From: Lewinellaceae bacterium
GTDB lineage: Bacteria > Bacteroidota > Bacteroidia > Chitinophagales > Saprospiraceae
Reading direction: 5' to 3'
NCBI GenBank assembly: GCA_947476195.1
Contig: CANJPT010000022.1
Span: 1 to 46,250 of the forward strand
DNA: 46,250 nt
Position numbers and translations under genes: made by a program. Under the pieces are notes generated by a model, which was not told the DNA's origin, searched no databases, and was given only the letters and a program-made list of their open reading frames with translations. Each line of letters opens with the position of its first letter. The stretch's first letter is position 1. Below are positions 34,308 through 42,800 of this stretch, in pieces.

Positions 34308-34354
34308 ATTTGAGCTCGCATGTGAAACAAATCTACTTTTTTCAAATCCTACCC

Positions 34355-35878
34355 ATGTCTAGAATTTTACTTTTTCTACTCCCCTTTTTAAGCTCCCCCC
34401 TTTTCGCCCAGGAGCCATCCAAAGAATCACTGAAGCCCTGCGGCACCCTCGGCGTATCGGATTGGCTACGCGATTACCGTTTTCGGTCCCCTGTTTTTGA
34501 CCGTTCAGAAGACACCCTTTGGGTGGCCTTACAGCCTCACTTGCTGGGAAAAGACAGCGGAACGGGCAGGATTACCTATGAGAAATTCCTGAATTCTTTC
34601 TGTCAGTTAAACGAAGATTTTGCTGCTTCCAACATCCAGTTTTATTTCAAGAACGAATGGGATTTGCTGAATGAAACAGATTGGTATGCCCATAGTACGA
34701 TTCCAAAAGGCATTGAAATGATGCTGACCAATAATGTGCCAGATGCGTTGAACACCTACTTTGTGGCGGATCCGGCTGGAAATTGCGGATACAACCTTCC
34801 TTACGGCGGGGTCGCCATCGGGCACAACTGCGCCGGCGCTGGTTCCCATACCTGGTCGCATGAGGTGGGCCATGCACTTTCGTTGCCGCACCCCTTTATC
34901 GGTTGGGAAGGCAAGACCTACAGTTTCAATGTTCCAACGCCAGCAACACTGACTTACGACTATACTTACTTCCACGACACACTTGAAACCCAGGTGCCGG
35001 CTCCGCTCGATACAGCTCTGGTGGAATTAATCAATGGCAGCAATTGTGCCCAGGCTGCCGACCTCATTTGTGATTCCAAACCTGATTTCCTGAGTTACCG
35101 ATGGGACTGTGATGTGCAAAACCTGAGTACTACCAAACAAAAGGATCCGCTCGGAGCGGAGTTCTTTTCTGATGGTACCTTGTTTATGTCTTATGCCTTG
35201 GATCATTGCCAGAGCCGGTTTTCGCCGGAAGAGATCGGAATCATGCGTGCCACCCTGCTGACGGAGAAAGCAAACTGGGTCGCACCGGCTATGCTGGAGC
35301 AGGCGATAAACGAACAACCCGTGGCCATTGAACCCATACAAGATCAGATCGTGCCAGATTCAGGTGCTTTGTTTACCTGGAAATCTGTGCCGAATGCCAA
35401 ACGCTATCTGGTTCAAGCTTCCAGATTCGCCAATTTTTCGTTCAAACAGATAGATGTGATCACGACAGATACTTTTCTTACAGCAGGACTACTTACCCCC
35501 AGCCTGAAATATTACTGGCGGATCCGCCCTTTCAACGACTGGCATACCTGCGCCCCGTTTGGAGAATTGTCTACCTTTCATACCGCCTCGCTCAGCGAGT
35601 CTTCCGAACCCGATGCGGATGGATTCCGGTATTATCCGTATTTACTTTCTGTGGGCATGCCACTCATGCTGGAGCTCCCGGATGCCTGGCTTGATCATGT
35701 GGTGCAGTGCAGTGTATTTGACGCTGCAGGTCGTTTAATGTGGCAGTCTAATGTAGGGCTGCTATCGTCCAAAAGTAGTCTGGAAATACCTTCTATACAT
35801 TGGCCATCGGGTATTTATCGCCTCTTGCTTTCGAGCGTACCCGGGGTAAAATGGGGGACGCTGTTGGTAAAAAGGTGA
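34355..35878 (+). CDS. Secreted M43-type (pappalysin-like) metalloprotease, T9SS type A sorted
   Basis: The 507-residue protein starts with a signal peptide (MSRILLFLLPFLSSPLFAQ). The zinc site 'HEVGHALSLPH' gives H169, H173 and H179 with the catalytic Glu170. The family's 'AADLICDSKPDF' (calcium/second motif) and 'LFMSYALDHCQSRFSPEE' (Met-turn region) are both present, as in pappalysin-like M43 proteases. A fibronectin-like region and a type A sorting domain follow ('FDAAGRLMWQ', 'WPSGIYRLLL'). It should act outside the cell on protein substrates. The annotated longer frame from 34184 runs through copy B of the inverted element and is not used. TACTTTTT (34333) may be its -7 box. Confidence 0.88.
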   Translation: MSRILLFLLPFLSSPLFAQEPSKESLKPCGTLGVSDWLRDYRFRSPVFDRSEDTLWVALQPHLLGKDSGTGRITYEKFLNSFCQLNEDFAASNIQFYFKNEWDLLNETDWYAHSTIPKGIEMMLTNNVPDALNTYFVADPAGNCGYNLPYGGVAIGHNCAGAGSHTWSHEVGHALSLPHPFIGWEGKTYSFNVPTPATLTYDYTYFHDTLETQVPAPLDTALVELINGSNCAQAADLICDSKPDFLSYRWDCDVQNLSTTKQKDPLGAEFFSDGTLFMSYALDHCQSRFSPEEIGIMRATLLTEKANWVAPAMLEQAINEQPVAIEPIQDQIVPDSGALFTWKSVPNAKRYLVQASRFANFSFKQIDVITTDTFLTAGLLTPSLKYYWRIRPFNDWHTCAPFGELSTFHTASLSESSEPDADGFRYYPYLLSVGMPLMLELPDAWLDHVVQCSVFDAAGRLMWQSNVGLLSSKSSLEIPSIHWPSGIYRLLLSSVPGVKWGTLLVKR

Positions 35879-35980
35879 GGGTATGCGTTTTTAGAGAATT
35901 GATATTTTCGTTGACTAAAGGAGAAAATCGCTACGAACATCCAAAAGTCAGCGACAATACCCTGAAAGAATAGGGTGCGT

Positions 35981-36008
35981 GGTCAGGAATTGCTACAGCA
36001 ATTTGACC
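35981..36008. other. Hairpin between convergent protease and recO genes
   Basis: AATTGCT-AC-AGCAATT is a 7-bp perfect stem. It is extended outward by GGTCA and TGACC, with a GG bulge on one side. No T-tract follows on either strand. It could be a weak bidirectional terminator. Confidence 0.5.
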
Positions 36009-36031
36009 AACCTCATCCCCAATTTCCCAAT

Positions 36032-36757
36032 TCACATCACCATTTCCAAAATTTCAGGCGTATGTATTTCCTTAAAATTGGGTAGATGTAATTGATAAAA
36101 CAGCAATAGTTTGTTCAATAAAACCTTACGTTGGCTTCTGGTGAGTTGAATTTCATGCACAGCTTCCAGCGGGGATTCCAGTAGGGCGAGCATTTGCCTG
36201 GATTGATCGGGCTCCAACAAAAAGGTATGTAGGGGAGGCATTGAAGTAAAAACACCATCTTTCAGATCAAAAAACAGTTCACCATCCTCTTCCGGGTCTT
36301 GTGGTTGAAATCCGAGAAATCCGGATAATCCCAGCAAAAAGTGCAAATGCAAATTAGCGATTGGGTAAGGTGTAACATCCAGCCAACGAAGGTGTCCGAG
36401 CAAAAAATCGAATAATTCGCTGTGCTCTTCTTCCTCCTCAAGAATACTTTTCCGGCACACTTCAGCCATGAACAGCGCCACGGCACCTCTCGTGATTTCG
36501 AAAGGGATTGTCGTCCATATCTCGGCTGCGCGTAATTCTTTTAAACGGTTTGCTCCGGCGCTTTCCCGATGGTAGGCCACCAGATCCACCACAGTCATTG
36601 CCTGAAAAAGATTGAAAGGCATACGCGCCTTAGCGGTACGTACGCCTCCCCCGACAAAAGAGCAAAGCCCTTTTTCTTCCGTGAAAATGTCGGCGATCAC
36701 ACTTGTTTCGCCGTATTTCACCACTCGAAACACGATGCCACGGGTTTTGATCAGCAT
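36032..36757 (-). CDS. recO: DNA repair protein RecO
   Basis: The 241-residue product has an N-terminal OB fold ('MLIKTRGIVFRVVKYGETSVIADIFTEEKGLCSFVGGGVR', read in parts). The C-terminal alpha-helical domain contains 'HLHFLLGLSGFLGFQPQDP', the Bacteroidota version lacking a Cys zinc finger. RecO loads RecA with RecR in recombinational repair. ATG 36757 is chosen, since the longer frame adds 20 residues without homology, and it shares one base with the stop of the SRPBCC gene (TAATG). The gene is therefore coupled to it. It is last of a three-gene minus-strand run: rnhB, SRPBCC, recO. Confidence 0.92.
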   Translation of the reverse strand: MLIKTRGIVFRVVKYGETSVIADIFTEEKGLCSFVGGGVRTAKARMPFNLFQAMTVVDLVAYHRESAGANRLKELRAAEIWTTIPFEITRGAVALFMAEVCRKSILEEEEEHSELFDFLLGHLRWLDVTPYPIANLHLHFLLGLSGFLGFQPQDPEEDGELFFDLKDGVFTSMPPLHTFLLEPDQSRQMLALLESPLEAVHEIQLTRSQRKVLLNKLLLFYQLHLPNFKEIHTPEILEMVM

Positions 36758-37791
36758 TATAGCGGCTTCGCTGCTGTCGTATCCGCTTTTACAAAATAGA
36801 TGATCCGCATGAGCCATTTGGCCGTATCAGGCTCCTCTTTGGGTCCTGTTATATATTCTTCGATCACCGGTGGAACGTACTGCAATTTTTTTGCGGTCAT
36901 ATAATCAGTCATCGCGCCGCGTGCCTCTCCTGTTTTGGCATAGTCGCCTACATATTCAATGACCAGGGCCCTTCCACCCAAGGCAGCAATTTCAATCTCT
37001 TTGGCAGGCTTAAGCTCCTTTTCAAGTGGTATAGTTGCGGCCATATCTGTTTTTAAAGCCAGGGTATCGTAGGTCCAATAGACACCGCTGGGGTGCCCGA
37101 TCATTTTTTCACTTGTTTGCCGGGCCTCTTCCATTACTTTAGAGAAGTTTTCACTGAGGAATTGAGCGATACTATCGAAGTCGACGACTTTCCGCACCCC
37201 GGTGTAGTAGATCACGGGCAGTTCGGTTTCTTTGACTTTGTATCCTCGGTATTTTTTTGGTGCAAGTGTTTCACAGTACTTTCTGAGATTACCCAGACCG
37301 TTTTCAAAATCTTTGCCGATAAAGCTGTTGTTCATATCGGTCAACATCGAAAGCGCATTCCATGGGAAAGGCACCCGTATATCCATTGACCAGATTACTT
37401 TGGTGGTGTCGCCTATTGTGGAGAACGCAAAATAGGCAGGAGACGTGCTAAAATCATTCATGACCACGTTCAGGTCTATCCGCTCGGGCGTTACGGATTT
37501 GATCGTCTGAGAACCTGTGCCGATTGCCTTATTGCCGCTCCATTCATACACGGTGCCTGCTTCTCCGTCAGGGCCTTCAATACTGGTTTTTACGTTGGGA
37601 TCCAGGTAGAGCCAGGGTGACCAATTGGGTGCATTTTTGAAAAAGCGTACCTGATCGTATACGATTTCCCGGGGAGCCTCAATTTCTATGCTGCGTTCTA
37701 TATGGTAGTCGTGTCGGGCAAAAAGCGCAGCCAGAATAAACAGTACAGCGGTGCCGAGTAGGATGAAAAGAATATATTTCAGAACTTTCAT
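36757..37791 (-). CDS. SRPBCC (polyketide cyclase-like) / GyrI-like fusion protein
   Basis: The 344-residue protein has one N-terminal membrane helix ('VLKYILFILLGTAVLFILAALFA', residues 3-25). An SRPBCC fold follows ('IEAPREIVYDQVRFFKNAPNWSPW', about 30-180). The C-terminal half (about 195-340) is a GyrI-like/AraC effector-binding domain ('LPVIYYTGVRK', 'PSGVYWTYD'). Such fusions probably bind small hydrophobic ligands; the ligand is unknown. ATG 37791 gives the helix directly; the extra 13 residues of a longer reading lie in the minisatellite-adjacent leader. Its stop overlaps the recO start. Confidence 0.82.
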   Translation of the reverse strand: MKVLKYILFILLGTAVLFILAALFARHDYHIERSIEIEAPREIVYDQVRFFKNAPNWSPWLYLDPNVKTSIEGPDGEAGTVYEWSGNKAIGTGSQTIKSVTPERIDLNVVMNDFSTSPAYFAFSTIGDTTKVIWSMDIRVPFPWNALSMLTDMNNSFIGKDFENGLGNLRKYCETLAPKKYRGYKVKETELPVIYYTGVRKVVDFDSIAQFLSENFSKVMEEARQTSEKMIGHPSGVYWTYDTLALKTDMAATIPLEKELKPAKEIEIAALGGRALVIEYVGDYAKTGEARGAMTDYMTAKKLQYVPPVIEEYITGPKEEPDTAKWLMRIIYFVKADTTAAKPL

Positions 37792-37824
37792 AGGATGGAA
37801 AAGATGATTGGTGAATGGTTTGTT

Positions 37825-37959
37825 GGTCATTGGGCCATTGGGGTCATTGGGTCATTGGGGTCATTGGGGTCATTGGGTCATTGGGGTCATTGGGGTCATT
37901 GGGTCATTGGGGTCATTGGGTCATTGGGTCATTGGGGTCATTGGGTCATTGGGGTCATT
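37825..37959. repeat. Minisatellite of 8/9-bp GGG(G)TCATT units
   Basis: Sixteen consecutive units alternate between GGGTCATT and GGGGTCATT; unit 2 is GGGCCATT and the first is short. It fills most of the gap between rnhB and the SRPBCC gene, and so forms the leader of the SRPBCC-recO mRNA, where it reads AATGACCC(C). The unit order is mixed rather than strictly periodic, which suggests repeated slippage. ORFs reading through it are artefacts. Confidence 0.93.
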
Positions 37960-37976
37960 AGGGGTTTGCGGATGTC

Positions 37977-38582
37977 TTAAAACAACTCCATTTGTTCGGA
38001 TGCAGGCAACAACTGAAACGTGCGCCGGTGCCAGGGCGAAATTCCGTTTTGCCGGATAGCTTCCCTGTGTAATGCGGTGGGATAGCCCTTGTTTTGTTGC
38101 CAGTGGTACGCTGGATATTCGGCGTGAAGTCTGAACATGGCCTCGTCTCGATGGGTTTTGGCAAGGATAGAAGCTGCTGCGATGGAGGCGTATTTTCCGT
38201 CTCCTTTTACTACGCAAAGATGCGGTGTATCGGGATAAGGGTGAAATTTATTGCCGTCAACCAGGATGAATTGGGGGCGGGTGCTAAGCTGATTGAGGGC
38301 ACGGTGCATCGCGAGCAGCGAAGATTTAAGGATATTGATTTTGTCAATTTCTTCAGCGCTTACCTCAGCAACAGCCCAGGCAATGCTTTCCTTTTCAAGG
38401 ATCGTTCGCAGGTGGTCACGCTGTTTTTCAGAAAGTTGTTTGGAATCATTTAGCAGGGGATGGCTAAAACCTTTGGGCAAAATTACCGCTGCCGCAAACA
38501 CTGCGCCAGCCAGGCAGCCCCGACCTGCTTCGTCGCAGCCTGCCTCCAGGAGTTCGGCCTGATGATAGGGGAGGAGTGCCAT
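37977..38582 (-). CDS. rnhB: Ribonuclease HII
   Basis: The 201-residue enzyme removes RNA from RNA-DNA hybrids and single ribonucleotides. Motifs are complete: '[15 protein letters not shown]' with catalytic D17 and E18, '[12 protein letters not shown]', 'FILVDGNK', '[22 protein letters not shown]' and a C-terminal '[13 protein letters not shown]'. The start at 38582 gives 16 residues before the first Asp motif, which is usual. It lies first of the minus-strand run with the SRPBCC gene and recO, separated by the minisatellite, so co-transcription across it is uncertain. Confidence 0.95.
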   Translation of the reverse strand: MALLPYHQAELLEAGCDEAGRGCLAGAVFAAAVILPKGFSHPLLNDSKQLSEKQRDHLRTILEKESIAWAVAEVSAEEIDKINILKSSLLAMHRALNQLSTRPQFILVDGNKFHPYPDTPHLCVVKGDGKYASIAAASILAKTHRDEAMFRLHAEYPAYHWQQNKGYPTALHREAIRQNGISPWHRRTFQLLPASEQMELF

Positions 38583-38621
38583 GGCGCGAAGGTCGGGAAT
38601 TTAGCACGAATAAAAAGGAGG

Positions 38622-38667
38622 CATCCCAATTTTGATTCAAACCTAGTAGGTGTTCAACATTGCTAGT
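38622..38667. repeat. Degenerate end of a 234-bp-type element
   Basis: CATCCCAATTTTGATTCAAA followed by CCTAGTAGGTGTTCAACATT and GCTAG parallels the left end of copy B (TCATCCCGAATTTTG..ACCTCGTAGAGGT..ATTGGTAG) with about ten differences. The rest of the element is absent. It is probably a relic left between rnhB and the cohesin gene. Confidence 0.6.
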
Positions 38668-38707
38668 GCCGCTTTTTCTCTCCACAACAAGTAAAATACA
38701 TTTTGCA

Positions 38708-38715
38708 TACCTTTG
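38708..38715 (+). promoter_or_regulatory. Candidate -7 box upstream of the cohesin-adhesin cassette
   Basis: TACCTTTG matches TAnnTTTG. No TTTG at -33 spacing is seen. It is the only consensus box between rnhB and 38926. Confidence 0.4.
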
Positions 38716-38925
38716 TGCCTCTTTTCTATAATTTTGAGAGACAATTGTTCAAAAAAACGTGGACTGCTGAATTTTTCTGCCTAAATTTTTGAGCGATTGA
38801 TTTTTTGGCCTGCTTTTTGCAAGTAGTTTTCCGTTCTTTTAATCCGTCCGTTGCAATAATGGATTTCCCGGCAAGGAGCCCTTCCAAGGCTCGATATAGT
38901 TGATATCACCAATTGTTATTTACCT

Positions 38926-39750
38926 ATGAATGTTTGCATACGCAACACATTTATAAGCCTATGGCTTGTATTTGGTACTGTTGGGCTCTCCGCTCAAGGG
39001 GCAAGTTTTTACTTCCCACACATTAATAACGCAGCACCAGGCAGCATTCAATGGATGCAACTCAAGGTATTGAACCTTGACAGTGTGGTGTCCATGCAGA
39101 TGGTCGTCCGTTGGAATCCAAAAGTGCTCCAATATATCGGCACCAGTAACTTCAATTTTTCCGATCTTAACCTTTCTAATTTCAATACCACCCGGGCAGT
39201 CGACAGTGGTTATGTCCGCATACAATGGGAAGGAGGTAGTGCTGCACCTGGCTTTTCAGTTCCGGATAGTACCTCGATCTTTCGCATGAAATTCAAAGTG
39301 ATTGGCCCTGACAGCAGCAGCTCCTTGGTCAACCTTACCGAGATCCTGGATTTTCCACCCACCTATTTTGAAATTGTCAAAGTTCGGGCTGATAACTCCA
39401 ACGAGGATTATCTCTTGCCTGAATGTCCCGTCACAAAGGGATTTATCGCAGTAGGATTTACCCCGGTGTCCATCAGCGAAATAGCTTCCAGAGAGATACC
39501 CATTTCGCTCTCGCCTAACCCTTTTTTGGTATCCGCTCAACTAAGTTTTAATTTAGCCGAAGCATTTGATACTCAAGTGTTTATCACAGACATGATGGGT
39601 AACATTGTCTTTCAAAAAAACTTTTTTGAACTTCAGCCAGGCCAACATGGCATGGTAATTGAAAATAATATGCTAGGTGCGCCGGGGGTATATTCCCTAA
39701 CGCTCCAAGCCGGTCGGAAGATCGTCACCCGTAAGCTTGTTACATTTTAG
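38926..39750 (+). CDS. Cohesin-domain secreted protein with T9SS type A sorting domain
   Basis: The 274-residue product has a signal peptide (MNVCIRNTFISLWLVFGTVGLSAQ). Residues about 28-160 form one cohesin-like domain ('SIQWMQLKVLNLDSVVSMQMVVRWNPKVLQYIG', 'SGYVRIQWEGGS', 'SIFRMKFKVIGP', read in parts). The last 80 residues are a type A sorting domain ('SLSPNPFLVSAQLSF', 'ITDMMGNIVFQ', 'GAPGVYSLTLQ'), which attaches it to the surface or releases it via T9SS. Cohesins bind dockerin modules in cellulosomes; in Bacteroidota they are often of unknown partner. It is 65 nt upstream of the larger cohesin adhesin on the same strand, so probably in one operon. Confidence 0.82.
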   Translation: MNVCIRNTFISLWLVFGTVGLSAQGASFYFPHINNAAPGSIQWMQLKVLNLDSVVSMQMVVRWNPKVLQYIGTSNFNFSDLNLSNFNTTRAVDSGYVRIQWEGGSAAPGFSVPDSTSIFRMKFKVIGPDSSSSLVNLTEILDFPPTYFEIVKVRADNSNEDYLLPECPVTKGFIAVGFTPVSISEIASREIPISLSPNPFLVSAQLSFNLAEAFDTQVFITDMMGNIVFQKNFFELQPGQHGMVIENNMLGAPGVYSLTLQAGRKIVTRKLVTF

Positions 39751-39815
39751 GATTTTGACATCGTAATCGTTATTCCCATCCAATTTCTCTCACCCACTCA
39801 CCGCTGTTAAAGAAT

Positions 39816-42800
39816 ATGAAACCGATTCTTACACAACTTTTCGCAGGTATATTCCTGTTGCTTGCTTCGCAAGCTTTCGGCCAGGCACCGAATGTGACTA
39901 CAAGTTTTGTGATCACTTCGCCTGCGGCTCCCTCGCCTTATTCAATTGGTACACATATCGTGATTGAACTCCGTGTCAACGGTTTCACAAACGTTGAGTC
40001 CATGCAGTTCCCCATCACTTACAATAAGGATGCGCTGAAGTTTGACTCGCTGACGAATTCAGCCTTTTCAAACTGGAATGCCGGCAACTATGTTTCCGTG
40101 CCGGCCTCTGGCAAAATCGGTGTATCCTGGGATGGTTATTCCGGTGGTGCTAATATGCCATTCTCATTTCCTAATGGCACTGCATTGTTCAAGTTGCACT
40201 TTACAGCCACGTCTAATGGTATTTCAACAGTTAATATTTCGGCAGCTGCAGCACCTCCAGCCCTTGATGTGGTCGGAAACGGCATGCCAGGGGTAATAAA
40301 TTACCAAAGTGGTGGCACGCCAACCTTTACCCTGGGTTCAGGCTTCACGCCGCCGCCATTGGTAGGCTTCAAAATTATTGCCAATACGATCTATATCCCA
40401 CAAGGCGAGCGCGGCTGTATGCCCGTGACCGTCAATGACTTCGACAGTATCGTTTCGATGCAGTGGGCTATGCACTGGGACAATACGGTGCTGAGTTTTG
40501 AGTGCACCCGTGCCTACAATCTGGACGGGTGGTCTGCTGGTGACTTTAACTCTATCTACGCTCCAGGTCGTCTGCTGGCTGGCTGGTCGGATCCTTCAGG
40601 GGTGGGAAAAACCCGCGCTGATGGAGTCCGCATTGTGGACGTTTGTTTCAAAGCGATCGGCGCGCCGGGCGCTAACACGACCGTTACCATTGATGGAGTA
40701 GGTTTTCCTCCAGGCAATGGCACTGCTGAAGCTTATAACGCTAAAAGTGTGAACGTTTGGACCCTGGCAAATAACCCCAAAGGAGAGTCAGGCATCAGCG
40801 CACCAATCAATATCATTGTGGTGCCACAATCAAATTTTGATGTAACCTATTCAGTGGACACAGTCTCCGCAGCACAAACCACTCAAGCTTGTGTGGCTGT
40901 GAAAGTTAAAAACTTCACAGCAGTTACTAGTTCGGAATTCGCTTTGTCGTATAATCCTACTGAACTTACCTATCTTAATACAAGTTTTGGCGCCAACCCA
41001 CTCAATTTGCAGGCGTCGAATATCACACATGTATTAAATCCAGGGGTGATCAAATTCGTCTGGGCAAATGCCAGTGGCGCAACTGTTGCCAATGATGCCG
41101 CGATCTTCACTTCCTGCTTTACAGTCATTGCTCCGGCACCTACACAATCAAATATCAGCTTCACCACAACACCATGTCCTACCCAAGGCTGCATGGTCTG
41201 CACGACCATTACGGGTATGGGAACTGCAAAGGCCGGTGGGGGTGTATCCATGGCCCGATATAATGGCTGGATAAAGTCGGCGGTTTTAGGTCCGACTCTT
41301 GTTGTTGTTTCCCAGGTAAGCTGTTTTGGTGGAAATAATGGATCTATTAACCTGTCAAATCCACCAAGTACTACCGCCACAAACTATGCATGGGCTGGTC
41401 CCGGTATCAATGCCGGCAATCAGGGTATGGAAGACCCAACGGGACTGACTGCTGGCACCTATACGGTTACAGTAACTTATTCGGTTGGAGGGACCCAGAC
41501 TAAAAGTGCTACGATCATTCAACCTACAGCCCTCGCTCAAACCAATTCGGTAAATACAGTTTCCTGCTTTGGCGGTTCCAATGGTGCCATCAACCTCACG
41601 CCTACGGGTGGAACAGCTCCTTATACCTATCTGTGGTCAAATGGCTCAACGGTACAGGATCCTGCCGGGCTTCCGGTAGCTATTTATACCCTGAATCTTA
41701 CAGACGCTAATAACTGTGTACTGCCTCCCGTAAATATTACGGTGTCGGGTTTTGCAGAGATGAAATTGGCGAGTACGGCGGTGACTGATGTCACTTGTTC
41801 CGGACTTTCTACCGGAGCTATTGAGATTGCAGTTAGTCTTGGAGCAGGTGGCTACACCTATAAGTGGAGCAATAACAGTACGACTAAAAATTTGACCAAT
41901 ATGCCTGCCGGGAGCTATTCAGTGACCGTTACAGACCTAAATGGTTGCACAAAAGTTTTTTCTAATTTGACTATTGGATCACCAACGCCTTTGACCGCAA
42001 GTCTCGTAAGCAAAACGGACGTGAAATGCGCCGGTTCTCCAACGGGTACAGCCGACATCACGATAGCAGGCGGTACGGGTGCAAAGACGGTTTGCTGGAG
42101 CACAGGCAACGGCCCATGCGCTTCCAATATGGTGGACCCAACCAACCTTCCGTCCGGCAATTATACTACGGTCATTACCGATGCGAATGGTTGTACCACC
42201 ACCATCGCTAATGTGGTCATTGCGCCGCCAACAAACGGTGTAATTGCAGTGACCGGCACCGGCACCTCAGCACTTTGCTTTGGTCAAAATACGGGTTCGA
42301 TTAACCTGAATGTATCCGGTGGCTGGGGGAACTACACCTACCTATGGGATAACACGAATCCTAGTCTCCCAGATCCACCACCGATCAAAGATCCGGTTAA
42401 CGTGCCACCAAGCCTTTACGTTGTTACCGTAACAGATGGGGGTCAATGTACCGCTACACAATCCGTAACGGTAAATGGCCCGCAAACAGACATTACAGAA
42501 GCTACCGTTATTCAACCTGTCAAATGCTTCAACGCCAACGACGGAAGTATTGACCTGAATCTGGCAGGTGGCAACGGAAGCCCGTACAATGTGACCTGGA
42601 GTAATACCACTCTGAATGGCGAGGCCATTGGCCCCCTGGCTCCTGGCACGTATCAACCAACCGTATCAGACAATAAGGGTTGCACTAAAGTTCTTAGCGC
42701 AGTGACCATAACCGGTCCACAAGTACTGCAGATCGACACGACCATTACAGCGGCAAGCCCGAACAATGGTACCATCATTCTGACCATCACCAGTGGAGGC

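Larger units (their letters stand above)
38583..38925. other. Intergenic gap between divergent rnhB and the cohesin protein gene
   Basis: Apart from the element relic (38622) and a -7-like box TACCTTTG at 38708-38715, nothing definite is seen. The box lies 210 nt upstream of the ATG at 38926 and would give a long leader. No RNA gene is recognised. Confidence 0.5.

Noticed and set aside
34184-34354. N-terminal extension of the metalloprotease through copy B of the inverted element
   Set aside because: The extension translates the repeat and would bury the signal peptide that begins at 34355.
37795-38059. ORFs rich in 'GVIGSLGHWG' across the minisatellite
   Set aside because: They only translate the GGG(G)TCATT repeat and have no protein-like composition elsewhere.
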